From Stercorarius parasiticus (Eukaryota; Chordata; Aves; Charadriiformes; Stercorariidae), in the NCBI GenBank assembly GCA_013396915.1, contig VWZL01000830.1, forward strand, positions 640,356 through 704,355: DNA of 64,000 nt, written 5' to 3'. Under the pieces are notes generated by a model, which saw only the letters and a list, made by a program, of their open reading frames with translations, was not told where the DNA came from and did no database searches. Made by a program: the position numbers and the translations under genes. How positions within the stretch are numbered: the stretch's first letter is position 1; each line of letters starts with the position of its first letter. Of this stretch, positions 1 through 12,184 are shown piece after piece.

Positions 1-3000
1 TGCTTCTTCAGGTAAAGTCCAAATCTGCTCCTACATTTACTGGGAAAACCACAATTACATAGTACATATTAGGCCTACATTTAGTTTCAAAGAAGGATTA
101 GATCCTTGTGCTGGGCATTATTGCACCTGGCTCCTCCACACCTAGTGAAGACACCTAAGGTCACTTCGCAGCAAGGGAGGAATCTCAACGTGTGAAGGGC
201 AGTACTCATGGGCACCACCATGTTCATCCGGAATGAGCCTAAACCAGCAGATGGGAAACAAGAGGAGAGAGGAGGAGCTTACTCCAGCCTTTTCTTAGCC
301 TTTTCTCCTCGCACATCAGGTATTTCACCTGCAAGGATGCTGTTCTGCTACCGCAAAGCCCCAGACCACGAGCAGTGCAGGAGGCAGGATAGGCAGGTTC
401 AAATGTCCTCCTCTTGCCAGGGCCAGCCTGAACCCACAGCCCAAACCAACCAGACATATGTTTCACCAACATGCTGTGGGAAATGCTGAGACAATGTCTC
501 TTGGTGGACTAATTACACTCATCATCAAATAATCAAATGATTCTTGAGAGAGGGAGAGAGAAGAGTGATGCTGCAAACCTAGCGGTTTCCAACATCTGCC
601 CAGGAAGAACGAGGCCTTGCTTTCAATTTCTGCTAATACTTGTTTTATAGAACACCTTAAAAAACTCTCATCCCACAAATTTATAAGTGAATAGTCCTGT
701 TAAATTTGCATAAATTGGGAATGTGAATGATGGCTGTAGGACAAAAAAAATATCTAGGAAGGATTTCCCCAATGCAATGGTATGCATTGAGTTATTTGCA
801 ACAACTTTATCTGCAGCTTATTGAGAGCAAATCATAGAGAAGGAGAGATGATGAAGTTTTGTCCAAAGTATGGATAAAACCAGGCTTTTGCTAAAAAAAG
901 TTGTTTCAAAATAAAATGAGTTCTAGCTTCATCTCCTCTTTAATAATCTCCTTTACTCTGCTGGTAGACTTTCTATATCCCCAATGTAAGTGAGGAATCG
1001 CTGCAGGTTCACTGAGCCCGAGGAACTGCATTGATGAGGCATAAGCTCACTGCAGGATGTTAATGTATTTTACTTTTTTTTATTTATTTTATACTACATA
1101 CTTACACTTATTTACAAATATTTTTTTTAAATCTAAAGCTTAATACATTACAAATATTTGTATTCTTATATTAAATACACACTTAAACACAACAAATAAG
1201 AACCCTGTCACTGGAAAAAGCAGATGCAATCAGTTACAGTAATTGAAGGACACTGTCAGCAAGAATGGAAAATACCATTTATGCACTTCAGTGAGCCACA
1301 GCTCTGTTTTCTATGTTAAAAGACAGACAAATATACAGGACCAATCCTCAAAAGATGCTGAATGGCTCAGCTCCATTTCTGTCACCTGTCGGACTCAGAG
1401 TCTGGCCCAGGCAATTTGACTCAGGAAAATAAAATGTGTATAATATTTGAACAGGCAGATGCAAGGTGTAATTTTATCCAGTAAATGGCATTCACCTCCT
1501 AGTGTTCTCAGTCAAAACATGTGGCTTTTTTGTTACAACCCAAAGTTAAAAGGGAAAAAAAATCTCTTTTCTTGTGGCAGCAGAGTGAATCCTGCTTATT
1601 AACACAGATAATGTTGGTGCCTCTTCCAAGGAATCAGCCATGTTGTTGCAACTCTGCTTTCCTGAGATGCTCAGCATCAAGCAGCTTCACAGGACATCAA
1701 GGATGCCAGAAGTCCCTAAAAATCACTGATAAAACTCTCACCAGCCCCAGTGATTCATGATGAGAACTTAACTCAATTCAGAAAGGTCTTAAGAACTCAA
1801 ATTTGGAGAGGTTTCAACCACTTGGTCCCTGATGCACAAAATTATTTAATGTTTTTAATTTAAGTATGCTTTTACTTCATATAGGTGAACATCTTATATG
1901 ACCTCAGCTTCTGCTACACGATTTTAGCCTGCTGGCAGGCTAGCATCAGGTAAGACATAATCAAGTGTAAATTATTTTTTTAAATTATTTTTTGTATTAT
2001 TTATTTTCACACTACTTTCTTTTTATCAGAAAGCAACAGAATAATTGCTAGTCCTTGTGATTCATAGATATAGATAACATTTGGTATATGATATGAGCAT
2101 TAAAGACTAGAAGTCTAACTTTGGAAGTAAAACCTATCCAAAATCCCCATTCAGTGAGTTGTTTAAAATTGTTTTCTTAGCTTTAAAGAAAAGTCATAGA
2201 AGAGACTAAAATTTATGTTCTTAAACATTTGCTAAATCAGGCTTACCTGATAAAATTTACTATCTTTACTACCAGAACTGTTACTGTCGTCAGTGAAAAC
2301 ACAAGTGAGATCTCAAACTACCACCTTCAGTTACCTGTGCCAAAATATAGGGAGTTGGTGATCCATTCAGAAATGCATCTAAAAAAGCTGTGCCATTGCG
2401 AGGGAGCCTTTTTACACGAAGATTTATGGGAACCATGAAACCTCATGCCATCTTTTTTCATCCATTATCTGAAGTCAGTTTTCCCTTTCCTGGAGATGAG
2501 ATAAGCAGCTGCCTGTGTGGAGGGGGCTGTTGGCATAGACTACAAGAGGCTGATACAGCTGATGGACACAATTGAACTGATATTGCTATTTATCCCCCCC
2601 CCTTTTTTTTTAAGGGTCATTTTTCTGAAATTACACCAAGTCAGCAAGATGTAAACATGAATAGCTGGTATCTATATTCCAATTAAGTCATTAATGACAG
2701 GAACTAGGTATCAACCCAGTCATGAAGTACCTTCTGAAACTTAAGAACACTTCAAGAGTAGACTAGAGAAAAACCATTAATCTTTGCGGAATATGCCTCT
2801 ATATACTATGTTATCATATCTTTAACAGTTGCATCAGGAATTTTTACTGAATTCTGCTGTTGTAGTGATATTAATCACATTTTTTAACAATACATAAATA
2901 ATGTAGCCCCAGATATAGATACAGATATAGACATACAGCCCCAGCCTTCCAAGCAGTCATCACATGAGATCAGCAAATCTGGTCAAACACTTCCAAAGAA

Positions 3001-5435
3001 GTACAAAGCACTTTGCTTTAACTGTAAATCTTGTGCTTTCTTGAAAGGCTTATTTTGAATGTCAACTAATCAGTGGCTTTCCTCTTCAAAAAGTAAAATA
3101 GCTGCTGTCCACCATCATCTGAACTTTTTGAACTGCTTCTCGTACTCGCATGTGTAACGGATACAAATATTTGCTTCCTATAAACCTAGCACAAATTATA
3201 GGAAATACTGAGTTGCACTTAAAAGAAAATAGAAAGTTATTACTTTATTTATAAGCAAGTTTTAATCCTTTGCATTAGAAATAAAAGTGCATGTAAATAA
3301 TTATAATCGATATTTGTTCAATAAGAATGGTCAGCTCCTAATAACAAAAATGTGAGAATGTCTAAAGCCTAAAAAGAGGAGTGGATTAGGGATTAGATTT
3401 GCTGAATGACCTGAGGGTTTATTCAAGGCACAGAGCACTTGTAGACAATGTTCAGTGCCACTGTATTTTATTGAGCCCCTAAATGTCTGAGCAAAGAAAA
3501 TCCCATGCAAGGAAGAACATGACAAGTTGGATTCCTCTCTATTTCTCTCTCTCCCAAAAAAACACATGCGCACTCACTCACTGATTACTTTCTAATCTCC
3601 TCCTCATAACCAGGAGAACCTGCAGATGGGAATCTCGCTGCAGCCAGGTTAGGCAGAGGGGCTTGGAGCTGGCTGAATTTCTTTCTTTTTCTTTGGAAAT
3701 TCTCCTCCAATTCCTCTCCCCACCTCCTTTTTATTGCCAGCAACCTCTTTCAAGTCCTTGTTTGGTTACTTCTCCTCAATGTTTTCCTTATGCCCTCCAG
3801 ACTGTGATCAAAGGCCCTGCTGTATCCCCTTTGAGGCAGGAGTCATTGCTCCTCTCTGCTGCTGCTGACAGCAATGTCTAGGGATGACTCTGCAGTGCTG
3901 AGAAGGCAGCAGGAAAGTCGAGGAGAGAGGAGAGGACCCACTGTTATAAAAAACCGCTGAAAAATAACGGGTGGTTTAGATACCACTACTGTTTTTCCCC
4001 TGGCCTCACTGTATCTGTTCGTAAAGGTCAACAATACCGTCACCAGGTAACCTCTGAAAACAGTCTACGGAGCAAGATCTTCTGCTACAGCCAAGTACAG
4101 TGTAAATAATAACTAAAAATAATAATAATAATTTCTATTTCCTCTCTGGATGCATCCTATCTGTTGGCACATTCAAATAACGGATTTTTATAAACGCAGC
4201 CTTAAAAAGTTCATTTTTGCTCCTGCTGCTTGCTGTGCCTTTGCCTGCTGTCGTACAGCAGCTCCTTAATCCCACGCTCAGAACTGGTGTGTGGTGCCGG
4301 AGCGCGGCTCGGGAGGAGGTGGCTTGGCAAGCAGTCTGCCTTGCTGCTGAAATTGGGGTAGTTCCCCAGCGAGAACAGAAAAGAACAAAGGAGCCTGTAA
4401 TGCTACAAGAGGACTACAAGGAAACACAGGAAGGAGCTCGTTCTTGTTTGGAAACACACACACAAAAAAGATTTCCGATCAAAAAACACTGAATTAAAAT
4501 TATTAAGCAGTTTCTTTGTTGCAGCGTAGCAGTCAGAGTAGCAACACAAACAGACCCCAGGAGATGCACGCAATACAGTATCTTGCACAGAAAAACAAAT
4601 ACACAAAACTTATCAGCACTACTTTGTGCTTCTTTTGAAAACAGAAAAATAACAAGTGGTACCACCAATTAGACTTTCAAAAGAGCATAAAAAACTCATG
4701 TGTCCAAAACTCCACAAAGTTTCAATGAAGTTAACTGCCTTACCTCTCTTGAGGCTTCTCTAACTTACACAGTTATTCAAAAACTTACTAGAGGTTAGAC
4801 AAATCATTAAGATAGATGAGGGGTGGATTCAGAAATACTCATGAACAATTAAAATCATTAACATATTTAGCTCTACCTTGAGATACCGAAAACAAATTAT
4901 TGCTGAAGTTCAGAGCTGATGTGGAAGCTCTGCATATTGTGTACTCACATGTCAAGGCTTCGGCAGGCAGAAGGTGCACCAGAAAGCTGTCGCTGCGCAC
5001 ATCACTTATTAATCAACCAGATTCGGATGAGAATGAGAAACCGTCCAGCGAGATGCAAAGTTCCTGAGGCTGCATTTTGTCTTTTTCCTCAGCAAAAGAG
5101 GATGAATAACTCTGAAAAAAACCTGTCGTTCCCCCCTTCTGTTTTCTACCACCACCGTTCGGACTTTGCGAATGAAGACTCAGTGTGTATAGATTTAATC
5201 TCACCGGGCATTTGCTTTATTCCCCGGACTGTTCTTACAAAGCAGACGCAGTGAAAGTGACTGCTGACTCCTCTGTCTGGGCATTAGCACCCAGGCACCA
5301 GCGACCAGGTCAACAGACACAAGTTATGCACCAGCAAACTATTATGCCACTTCCAGCGTGAGGCCACTTAAACTGCATCTGCTAATCCCACGGTTTTGCA
5401 TGCCCGACCGACACAAAGCAGGCAAGGCTGCACCT
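1..5435. other. AT-rich unique sequence, no supported gene
   Basis: I see no recognisable gene here. Open frames are under 115 codons, match no family I know, and overlap equally long frames on the opposite strand. Local simple sequence includes a run of about nine C followed by nine T near 2594-2611, an imperfect ATAGATAC-type repeat near 2915-2935, and an AAT repeat near 4120-4133. Two short exon-like arrangements with consensus splice sites (plus strand 1908-1949, minus strand near 2251) are too weak to annotate. 4200-5435 is somewhat richer in G+C than the rest and precedes the TATA-like element at 5458. Confidence 0.6.
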
Positions 5436-8400
5436 AAATACCCCCTTTCCCTTTAGATATAAAGGGGGCTTTCCTGGTCTAACCCCAGGGATTGCAGTTC
5501 GTTGTGCAGCTTCATTTGAGGCCGTCTTGTTTTTCCTACAGAGAAAATCAGTGCTTACAGTATGTCAAATACACTTCCCCCATGCGTAAGTACGAGATTA
5601 AAAAAACTAAAATAGTCAAAATATTCTCTCATCCCCATTGAACAGGGGCTTCCACTGCTGCACAGAAAGCAGTGCTGGTGAGGGTGACTTCCCCTGCACT
5701 CCGTTCTCTGGACACTCCTGACAGCTAGGATATATTAAACATTTTAAATTATTAAAACCTCCAGGCACCCTGCAGACAATCCATGCTGCCTTCATACCTC
5801 ATAGGTCATACCCTTAAAATCCGTAACAAAGGCCAGTAACTTCTCAATGAAGATATTCCAAATATCCAATAAAAATGAAAGATCGTGGAATGGCATCCAA
5901 AATGCTCCTTGTCCTCAGGGAGGCACGGTCAGCATGGGCCTTCCCTCACTAAACACACTGTGCTTTCATAACTCTCATTTATGTAGACTATATGAAATCA
6001 GCCGCTTACTGGATTTAAAACCCATATTTCTTCTTAACCAAAAACACAAGTGGGGGGGAGACAGAAAAAGGTCTTAATAGAGACTGATAAAGGCACTCAT
6101 AGATCACAATATATGCAGCTTTTATTATTAAAATGCTCAAAGATAAAGAACTGAAATAACCTGTTACGCTATTGACATCAATTAAGTGTCCAAACTCGGT
6201 TTCTAGATGCTACATCGAAGCGCACTCTCACCAAGCACACTGTCCTAGTTTCCCTAGAATGCCTATGTTCAGGGGATATCTATATTCACCTAAAGCAATG
6301 CAATGGGACTATTTTAAAGCAGAGGGCTTTGGACAATTTTTAATAAGATTACTCTGTAACAAGGAATCTAAATAAAGGGAACTCAGAGCAAGCTGGAGCA
6401 GGGGCATGCATTTCAGGCATGAGGCTGTACACACATGGCCACATACACGTGTCTGTGTATTAAACCTAATTTACACAAGATCCTACCCATATGACATAAA
6501 TATATAAAATCCTTTAAAAATAACTTGCTGTAGTTTCCAGTGGGTAAGGCTGAGAAAGGTAAAGAGGTTCGTTAACTAAAGTTCTCCTTTCCTCTTCCTC
6601 ACAAACCAACGTAACTTGTACCTTGCCACGGAGAAAGTTTACAAAAGACAATTTCAAAGGGAAACAAAAAGATGGAGGAAGAGAAGGAACACCATTAGCC
6701 AGCTAGTGCTTGACGAAGTCAGCAGCAGGAGCCGGGCACCCTCGTGACAGCATTAATCCTGGCTGAACCCCTTCACCGACCTCCTCTTCTGAAGCGCAAA
6801 GCTATGCACAGAGGATAATCATGGGAACAGGCACCAAAATATTTAACAAATGGCATCAGTTCTATCACTGTATCATGGAGGAGGCTGAAACCCATCGTGC
6901 CAGTTTCTCGGCCTTTGTGCACCTCGGATGCACAGAAAGGGAGAGGTGTGGCATTCACATGTCACCAGCGTGCTTAGGAGAGGGGAAGGCAGAGAGGTCT
7001 CTAATGAACAAGCCAGCAACAACTGGTCAACACACATTTGCAGTGTCAAGAACTGGAAGGTGGCAATAACAGTGATGCAAGGTTTGGCACTGAGCAAAAA
7101 TTAGTTGAGTGACTCATGGAAATAATGTGCACACATGCACGCTTGCCATTTGTATCCCTGCACACTTTTGCACAATCGTCCTACTTTCAAAACATTTCAG
7201 TCTTTACTGAAACTTCTCCATAATCTAGGCTATCCTTACATAAACTGTAAATTTGTAGATGACTTTGTGCCTTCCAAACTATTCTTTTCGCTAGCTTCCT
7301 GAATAATAAGTCCACGCTTGCAGAAATTTATCATTTAACAAGTTGTTTATTAATGAGGGGTCATCAAGGTTGATTAGTTAAAAAAAATTCAACAGTCCGG
7401 TTTAATTACATCAAGCACAGGAACTGAAGTGGCCTGAATGCATCTAAAATACTCTGGGGGCTCCTACATACAGCGTTAAGAAAATTCATAAATCCTTACA
7501 TATTGGTATGCATATGCTATGCACATTGAATCACATTACTATTATGTATTATTTGAATAGCATCAATAAAATAATTGGCATTTTCTAAACATAAATAGAC
7601 AAGCTCACCTTCAAAAAAAAGCATACACGTATTGACCAATAAAAAGGAGACAACGGAAAAATCAGATGAGAAGTAAGCAGGGATGATGAGAAATCATTGC
7701 ATTTCTATTTCGTCACTGTTAGGTACTTTGATATTGCATAAATTCTGTTTAATAAATACATACAGTAGACTGGTCCATCTATCGCATGAGCTGCCCTTTG
7801 ATTATGAAGGTGAGGCCCCTTTTTGCCCCATACTGAGAAAACATCTGTTGGAAACCTCTGGAGGAAAAAACTCTCAGACTCACGAGAGGACTGACACCAG
7901 GGAAAGCAGGATCCCAAACCACAGGAGCAGCGCGGTTTAAAGCATCAGTGTCCAGTGGTACTAATGTCACCTAGGTGCCCATGCTAATGGGTTGTCATGG
8001 CATACATGACACTGGCAGAGTATTCTTCATCCTTTTCTGGTGAAAAGTTGTCCTTAAACTATTGATATATACTTCTGTGTAGAAAAACTGCTTGAAAAGC
8101 CAAAGAGAGAGAGACTGCTTCAGCCAACTTGAAGGGTTTAAGAACCCAGATGACAGGACTCAAAACACACCAGCTTGGTGCTTATCTTTTAGCAATTTCT
8201 GAGCAAAATGCATAGGATGAAGGGATGGAAGAAAAGACCATAAAAAAAAACAAACCAAAAATGGAGGGAAGAGGTCATATTTCAAACACAGAATCCCCAA
8301 ATCACCACAGCCCCAAAGACCAAAGTGGCTGAGATATCAGAGTCCTGGGACTGGGAGAGACTGGTGCTCTTGCTGTTCTGGGGGCATGGAGTAGAGGGGT

Positions 8401-10614
8401 TTTGTACATATACACATTGTACAACCACTAACAGGATCCTGGCCAAATACAAAGTTCAAACCAGTTATTTTTAACCGGAATACCATACATGACTGCAGAG
8501 ACAGGGACTGGGAAAGTCTTAAACCTACTTGATTCAAGACTAGCACCCACTAGGTGAGTGCTTGTTACCTATACATCACAGCCGCTTATATTGCCCACAC
8601 TTCTGAAATACTTTTTTGAGCAAATATGCTAATAGAAAGTATTAGGCTCCTCTCACTCCCGGTGAAGACAAGCGAGCACATTGCTGGCAGGCTCCTGTAC
8701 ATTTGCTATACAGGAATCTGCAGACTGGAAGGGGGAAGGAGGAGGAGCTGAAAACCACAGACTGAAAGTAGTGGGGAAAAAGCAGATGTAAGCCTCTCGT
8801 GATGAACGAAAGAGTACGAAGAAGTTGCTTAAAACTGCACTAATTACTGCTGTGGAGAGTAGCAGTCTCAGAACTGCTATTCAAATCTCAGTTTCCTGAG
8901 CAGCTTTACAGAAAAGATAAATATCTAGTAGTATATCTATAAAAATGAATGTCGTGATTTTGTAGAAATTTGTTTTTAAAAGTTCTCTTAAAAGAATTCA
9001 TTAAAAATGCATAAGAAACTCACTGAAAATGGGCACTATAACTGGTTTCGCAGCCAATTCCAATCTATATTTCAGGTAGATGAGATATTACGTGGCCTTT
9101 GCTTGTCTGATGGCTCCCCCTCACTGGAGCACATCAGAACCAGTTGCATTGTTTACACTCCCCAGTATGAATCGAAGTCCAAAATGTCTTCTATAACAGA
9201 GATAAAAGAACAGAGCACAGACATGATCCATCACACAAGTGAAACACAATAAAGCTTCAACCCTAGGCAGGACATCTGTCTGCTGTGCTGCAACACAAAG
9301 CTTCCAAAGCCTCCAAAGTCTTTGAAGACTGATGCAGTAATTCAATTTGATGAAAAGGACCACATTTAATTTCTTATACAGCGTACAAAGTGAGTTTATA
9401 TTTCAGTTTTGGTTTCTAAATGTTTAATCATGAAATATCTGAATCAGCAAAACAAAGAGGATGGTTCTCTTCATCAAGATGTTTTCTTTTTGATTTTGCA
9501 TAATATTTAATAAGGAGCACATTTATGAATCCCCTCTGTGGATTTCAGTCTCTTTGTGGAATGCAGACCAGAAGTGAGGTAGGAACTGAGAAAGGTTTTA
9601 ATGCAAAGGGGTGAGGCATTCAAAGGATTCCCAAATATTTTTTTTTCCTCCACACTCCATGGGCGGAACATCAAGCTGTGCAACACCTAAGAAGACCCCC
9701 ACATCCCCATCTGCAAGGCAGGGCTGGCACAAAGGCACATACAAAAACTTCAAAGGTTGCAAGGGGCAGCGGGCACATTAGGGGGCATCTCATCTTTGCA
9801 TGTGTATGGGGACAGGAAGGGGGAAGGGAGGATGCCAACACAGATTTTCACTCCATACTCCTCCTTAACAAACACAATGTAAACAGATTACAAAAAGGCG
9901 TTTCTTTAGACCTTAAGTGCTATTTGGGAAGTAGGCAATACTTCAGATGGCTCCTCTTGTTGGCAAACAGTCCCATTACTTAATGAAATGTCCCTTTTTA
10001 TTACCATACGCCCGACAGATTACATACAACAAAGATGGGCAAAAAAATTTAAGAAGGTTTTTCCTGATCCAATTTTCTACATTACAGGCAAACAAACGAC
10101 ATCATGAATTATTTGGGGGAAAAAAAGCATTATTTCTAACATAGTAACATCAGTCTCAGCCAGTTAAGTATTACCTTTAACAACACCTCATAAAACTGCA
10201 TAACTTTAAAATCTTCTTTCTTAAATGCCAGAGAGCATACACTACAATAAATATTGATGTCAGGGGCTTATTGCTATAGGGCAACAGTTTTGGCTTGCCT
10301 ATTGATACCATAAGAATAGATGGCCACACTTCAACATAGCTTCCTGAAGCTCTTCTCCTTATATTCCTTCAGAGAAGGAGATTTTACCCTGGGAAGGATA
10401 CAAGGTAACTGTTGAAATCTGTTGAATTTTCAGGCAGTAATAGTAGGCACGCCACAAGGTCTCTCTTACTGGAAAACTTCAATAGATAAAATGCAAGAAG
10501 AAAAGGAAAAGAAGAGTAACTATTAAGTACAAGACAGGGAAAGGAGAGAAAGACTATACAAAAAGCATAACATTGGGACATACTCCTGGATAATGACAAG
10601 AAACAATGAGAACT

Positions 10615-10630
10615 GTTTGTTTGTTTGTTT
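10615..10630. repeat. (GTTT)4 microsatellite
   Basis: Four perfect GTTT units in a T-rich context. It is not attached to a recognisable retroelement tail. Confidence 0.85.
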
Positions 10631-11030
10631 TAAGCAAAAGTGTAAGCATTCTGTAACATTTTGTAATTTTTCTTCATGGCATATTGCACAGAGATCTCTA
10701 GTTGGGCTGCGATACAGGCTTCAGTTCAGAAAGCCCGACATGTTCCTTCTTCCACATCAAAAGAGAGTATGAACAACACTGAACACAGGCGTGTTCACCC
10801 AACAGGTTCTTAACTCCTGCTCAGTGCCAGTGTGTCTTCCGGAGCTGCATTTGGGCTGTGCAAACCGTGCGGAGAACGATGTGCACAGTATAACTCTCTT
10901 TTGTCAGTTATTTAATGTGGTGGCACCAGGAAATTTTTGGGCTGCAGGTGTTTGTTTCCATGGAATGTATACAAATACAGCCTAGATGAGCAGTAATGTC
11001 CTATTTTTTTACCAACACCAAAAGGTATTG

Positions 11031-11086
11031 TTTTAAAATTATCTACTACTCAAATTTTTTTAGATTTAATTTTAAAATTATCTACT
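11031..11086. repeat. Spaced direct repeat, 17-base unit x2
   Basis: The unit TTTTAAAATTATCTACT occurs at 11031-11047 and again, identical, at 11070-11086, giving a 39-base period. The spacer is T-rich. It reads as a small local duplication. No transposon ends are visible around it. Confidence 0.75.
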
Positions 11087-12184
11087 CCCTAAAGTTGACA
11101 GTGTCCCCTCTGCACAATATAGTCCTCCTGCAAACGTGCATCCTGAAAAATGTGCATCTGGAAAATGCTTATATTTATAAGCTTAAAAAAAAAAATACAG
11201 CTATTAACAATGCTAAGCCCAGGAATGATTTAGAATATCAAATCGCATTAAGAATGCTCTTAAGTTTTATGCTGTTGGTTTACACTTACAGCATCAAGTG
11301 TACCCTTCCTGCTCTGCCAAGGAGCCTGAAGGGCACCAGATCTGTCTGAGAATACAGAAGCTAGCAAGTGAACTCATTTCTACTGAGCACAAGCTGTGCT
11401 GAAACGCTCTCGGTTGCTCTCTCTGCTACCCTCTAGTGAACAAGCAAAAATAAACTGTAAGATTCAAGTGCCTTTGCACAAGGACAATGTTAATCAACTC
11501 AGTTTTTCAGCTTCAGCCTAAAATACAGACCTCTGCCAATACCACTTTCGGCAATTATTTTTCCTGATTTTGTCACTCCATAATTTGAGATGTTTAAGAC
11601 TGCAAACTGCACTTAAAAAGCATTTTTATTGAGGAGGTGATTGGACTTGTTGACCTTAAGGTCTTCCTCTCTCTAAATTCAGGACCTTTTTCCTCCCAGT
11701 CATACGCATCGTTTAGAAGCTTAAAGCATTTCTTTTAAAAATTGTAACTTGCTTTGAACCAGGGTAAGTGTTTTGCTCACAATGAGGGACTACTTGTCTT
11801 CCTTTTACAAGGAATGCTGGGGAGGGAGGATGCAGGGGAGAACGGAGCATCTGAGAAACTTACAGAATTCACAGTATTTTGGTATCCACCGCCAGAGACA
11901 AGAAATAGGTTTTTCATTCTAACTACTTAAGAAAAGCAACATTCAGGACATATTGTGAAGGTTACTACACTATTACTGTTTGCTGTTCCTCTACACCACT
12001 TCTAGCTCCTTTCCTGCCTCTTTCTGAGGATTAAACAGATGGTAAACAGAAGCTAATGCCAGTGTAACTCACCATCTGGCTAATAGATGCATTTTTGCGT
12101 AGGCTCATTAGCATGCTTGTTCCATCCCAAATCCTCCATAACAGTTTCGTCTCCGTCTGTATCATCTCCATAACATAGTTAATA

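Larger units (their letters stand above)
5586..12060. other. Unique sequence, no supported gene
   Basis: No recognisable protein or RNA gene. Open frames are short and resemble no family I know. The stretch holds a (GTTT)4 microsatellite at 10615-10630 and a duplicated 17-base AT-rich unit at 11031-11047 and 11070-11086. A homeobox-site-like AT-rich segment near 7320-7440 (TTAATGAG, GATTAG, TTTAATTA) could be a conserved non-coding element. An exon-like arrangement at 7766-7809 is described in the findings. Confidence 0.6.

Noticed and set aside
1908..1949. Plus-strand exon-like stretch with CAG/GTAAGA donor
   Set aside because: Two nested acceptors and two open frames give no clear choice, and it is too short. 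It is kept only as an illustration that such patterns arise on both strands.
3574..3584. Repeated ACTC (GTGAGT on the minus strand) as a splice donor
   Set aside because: It is part of a short ACTC simple repeat, with no exon to its right.
4919..5254. 111-codon plus-strand frame and the overlapping minus-strand frame starting MQPQELCISLDGFSFSSESG
   Set aside because: The minus-strand frame stops soon after that peptide, well before the GTGAGT-type donor at 4948. The plus-strand frame has no recognised motif.
10996..11349. 117-codon plus-strand frame rich in Lys, Asn, Ile and Phe
   Set aside because: It contains the low-complexity 17-base duplication and a poly-A run, and its composition follows AT-richness.
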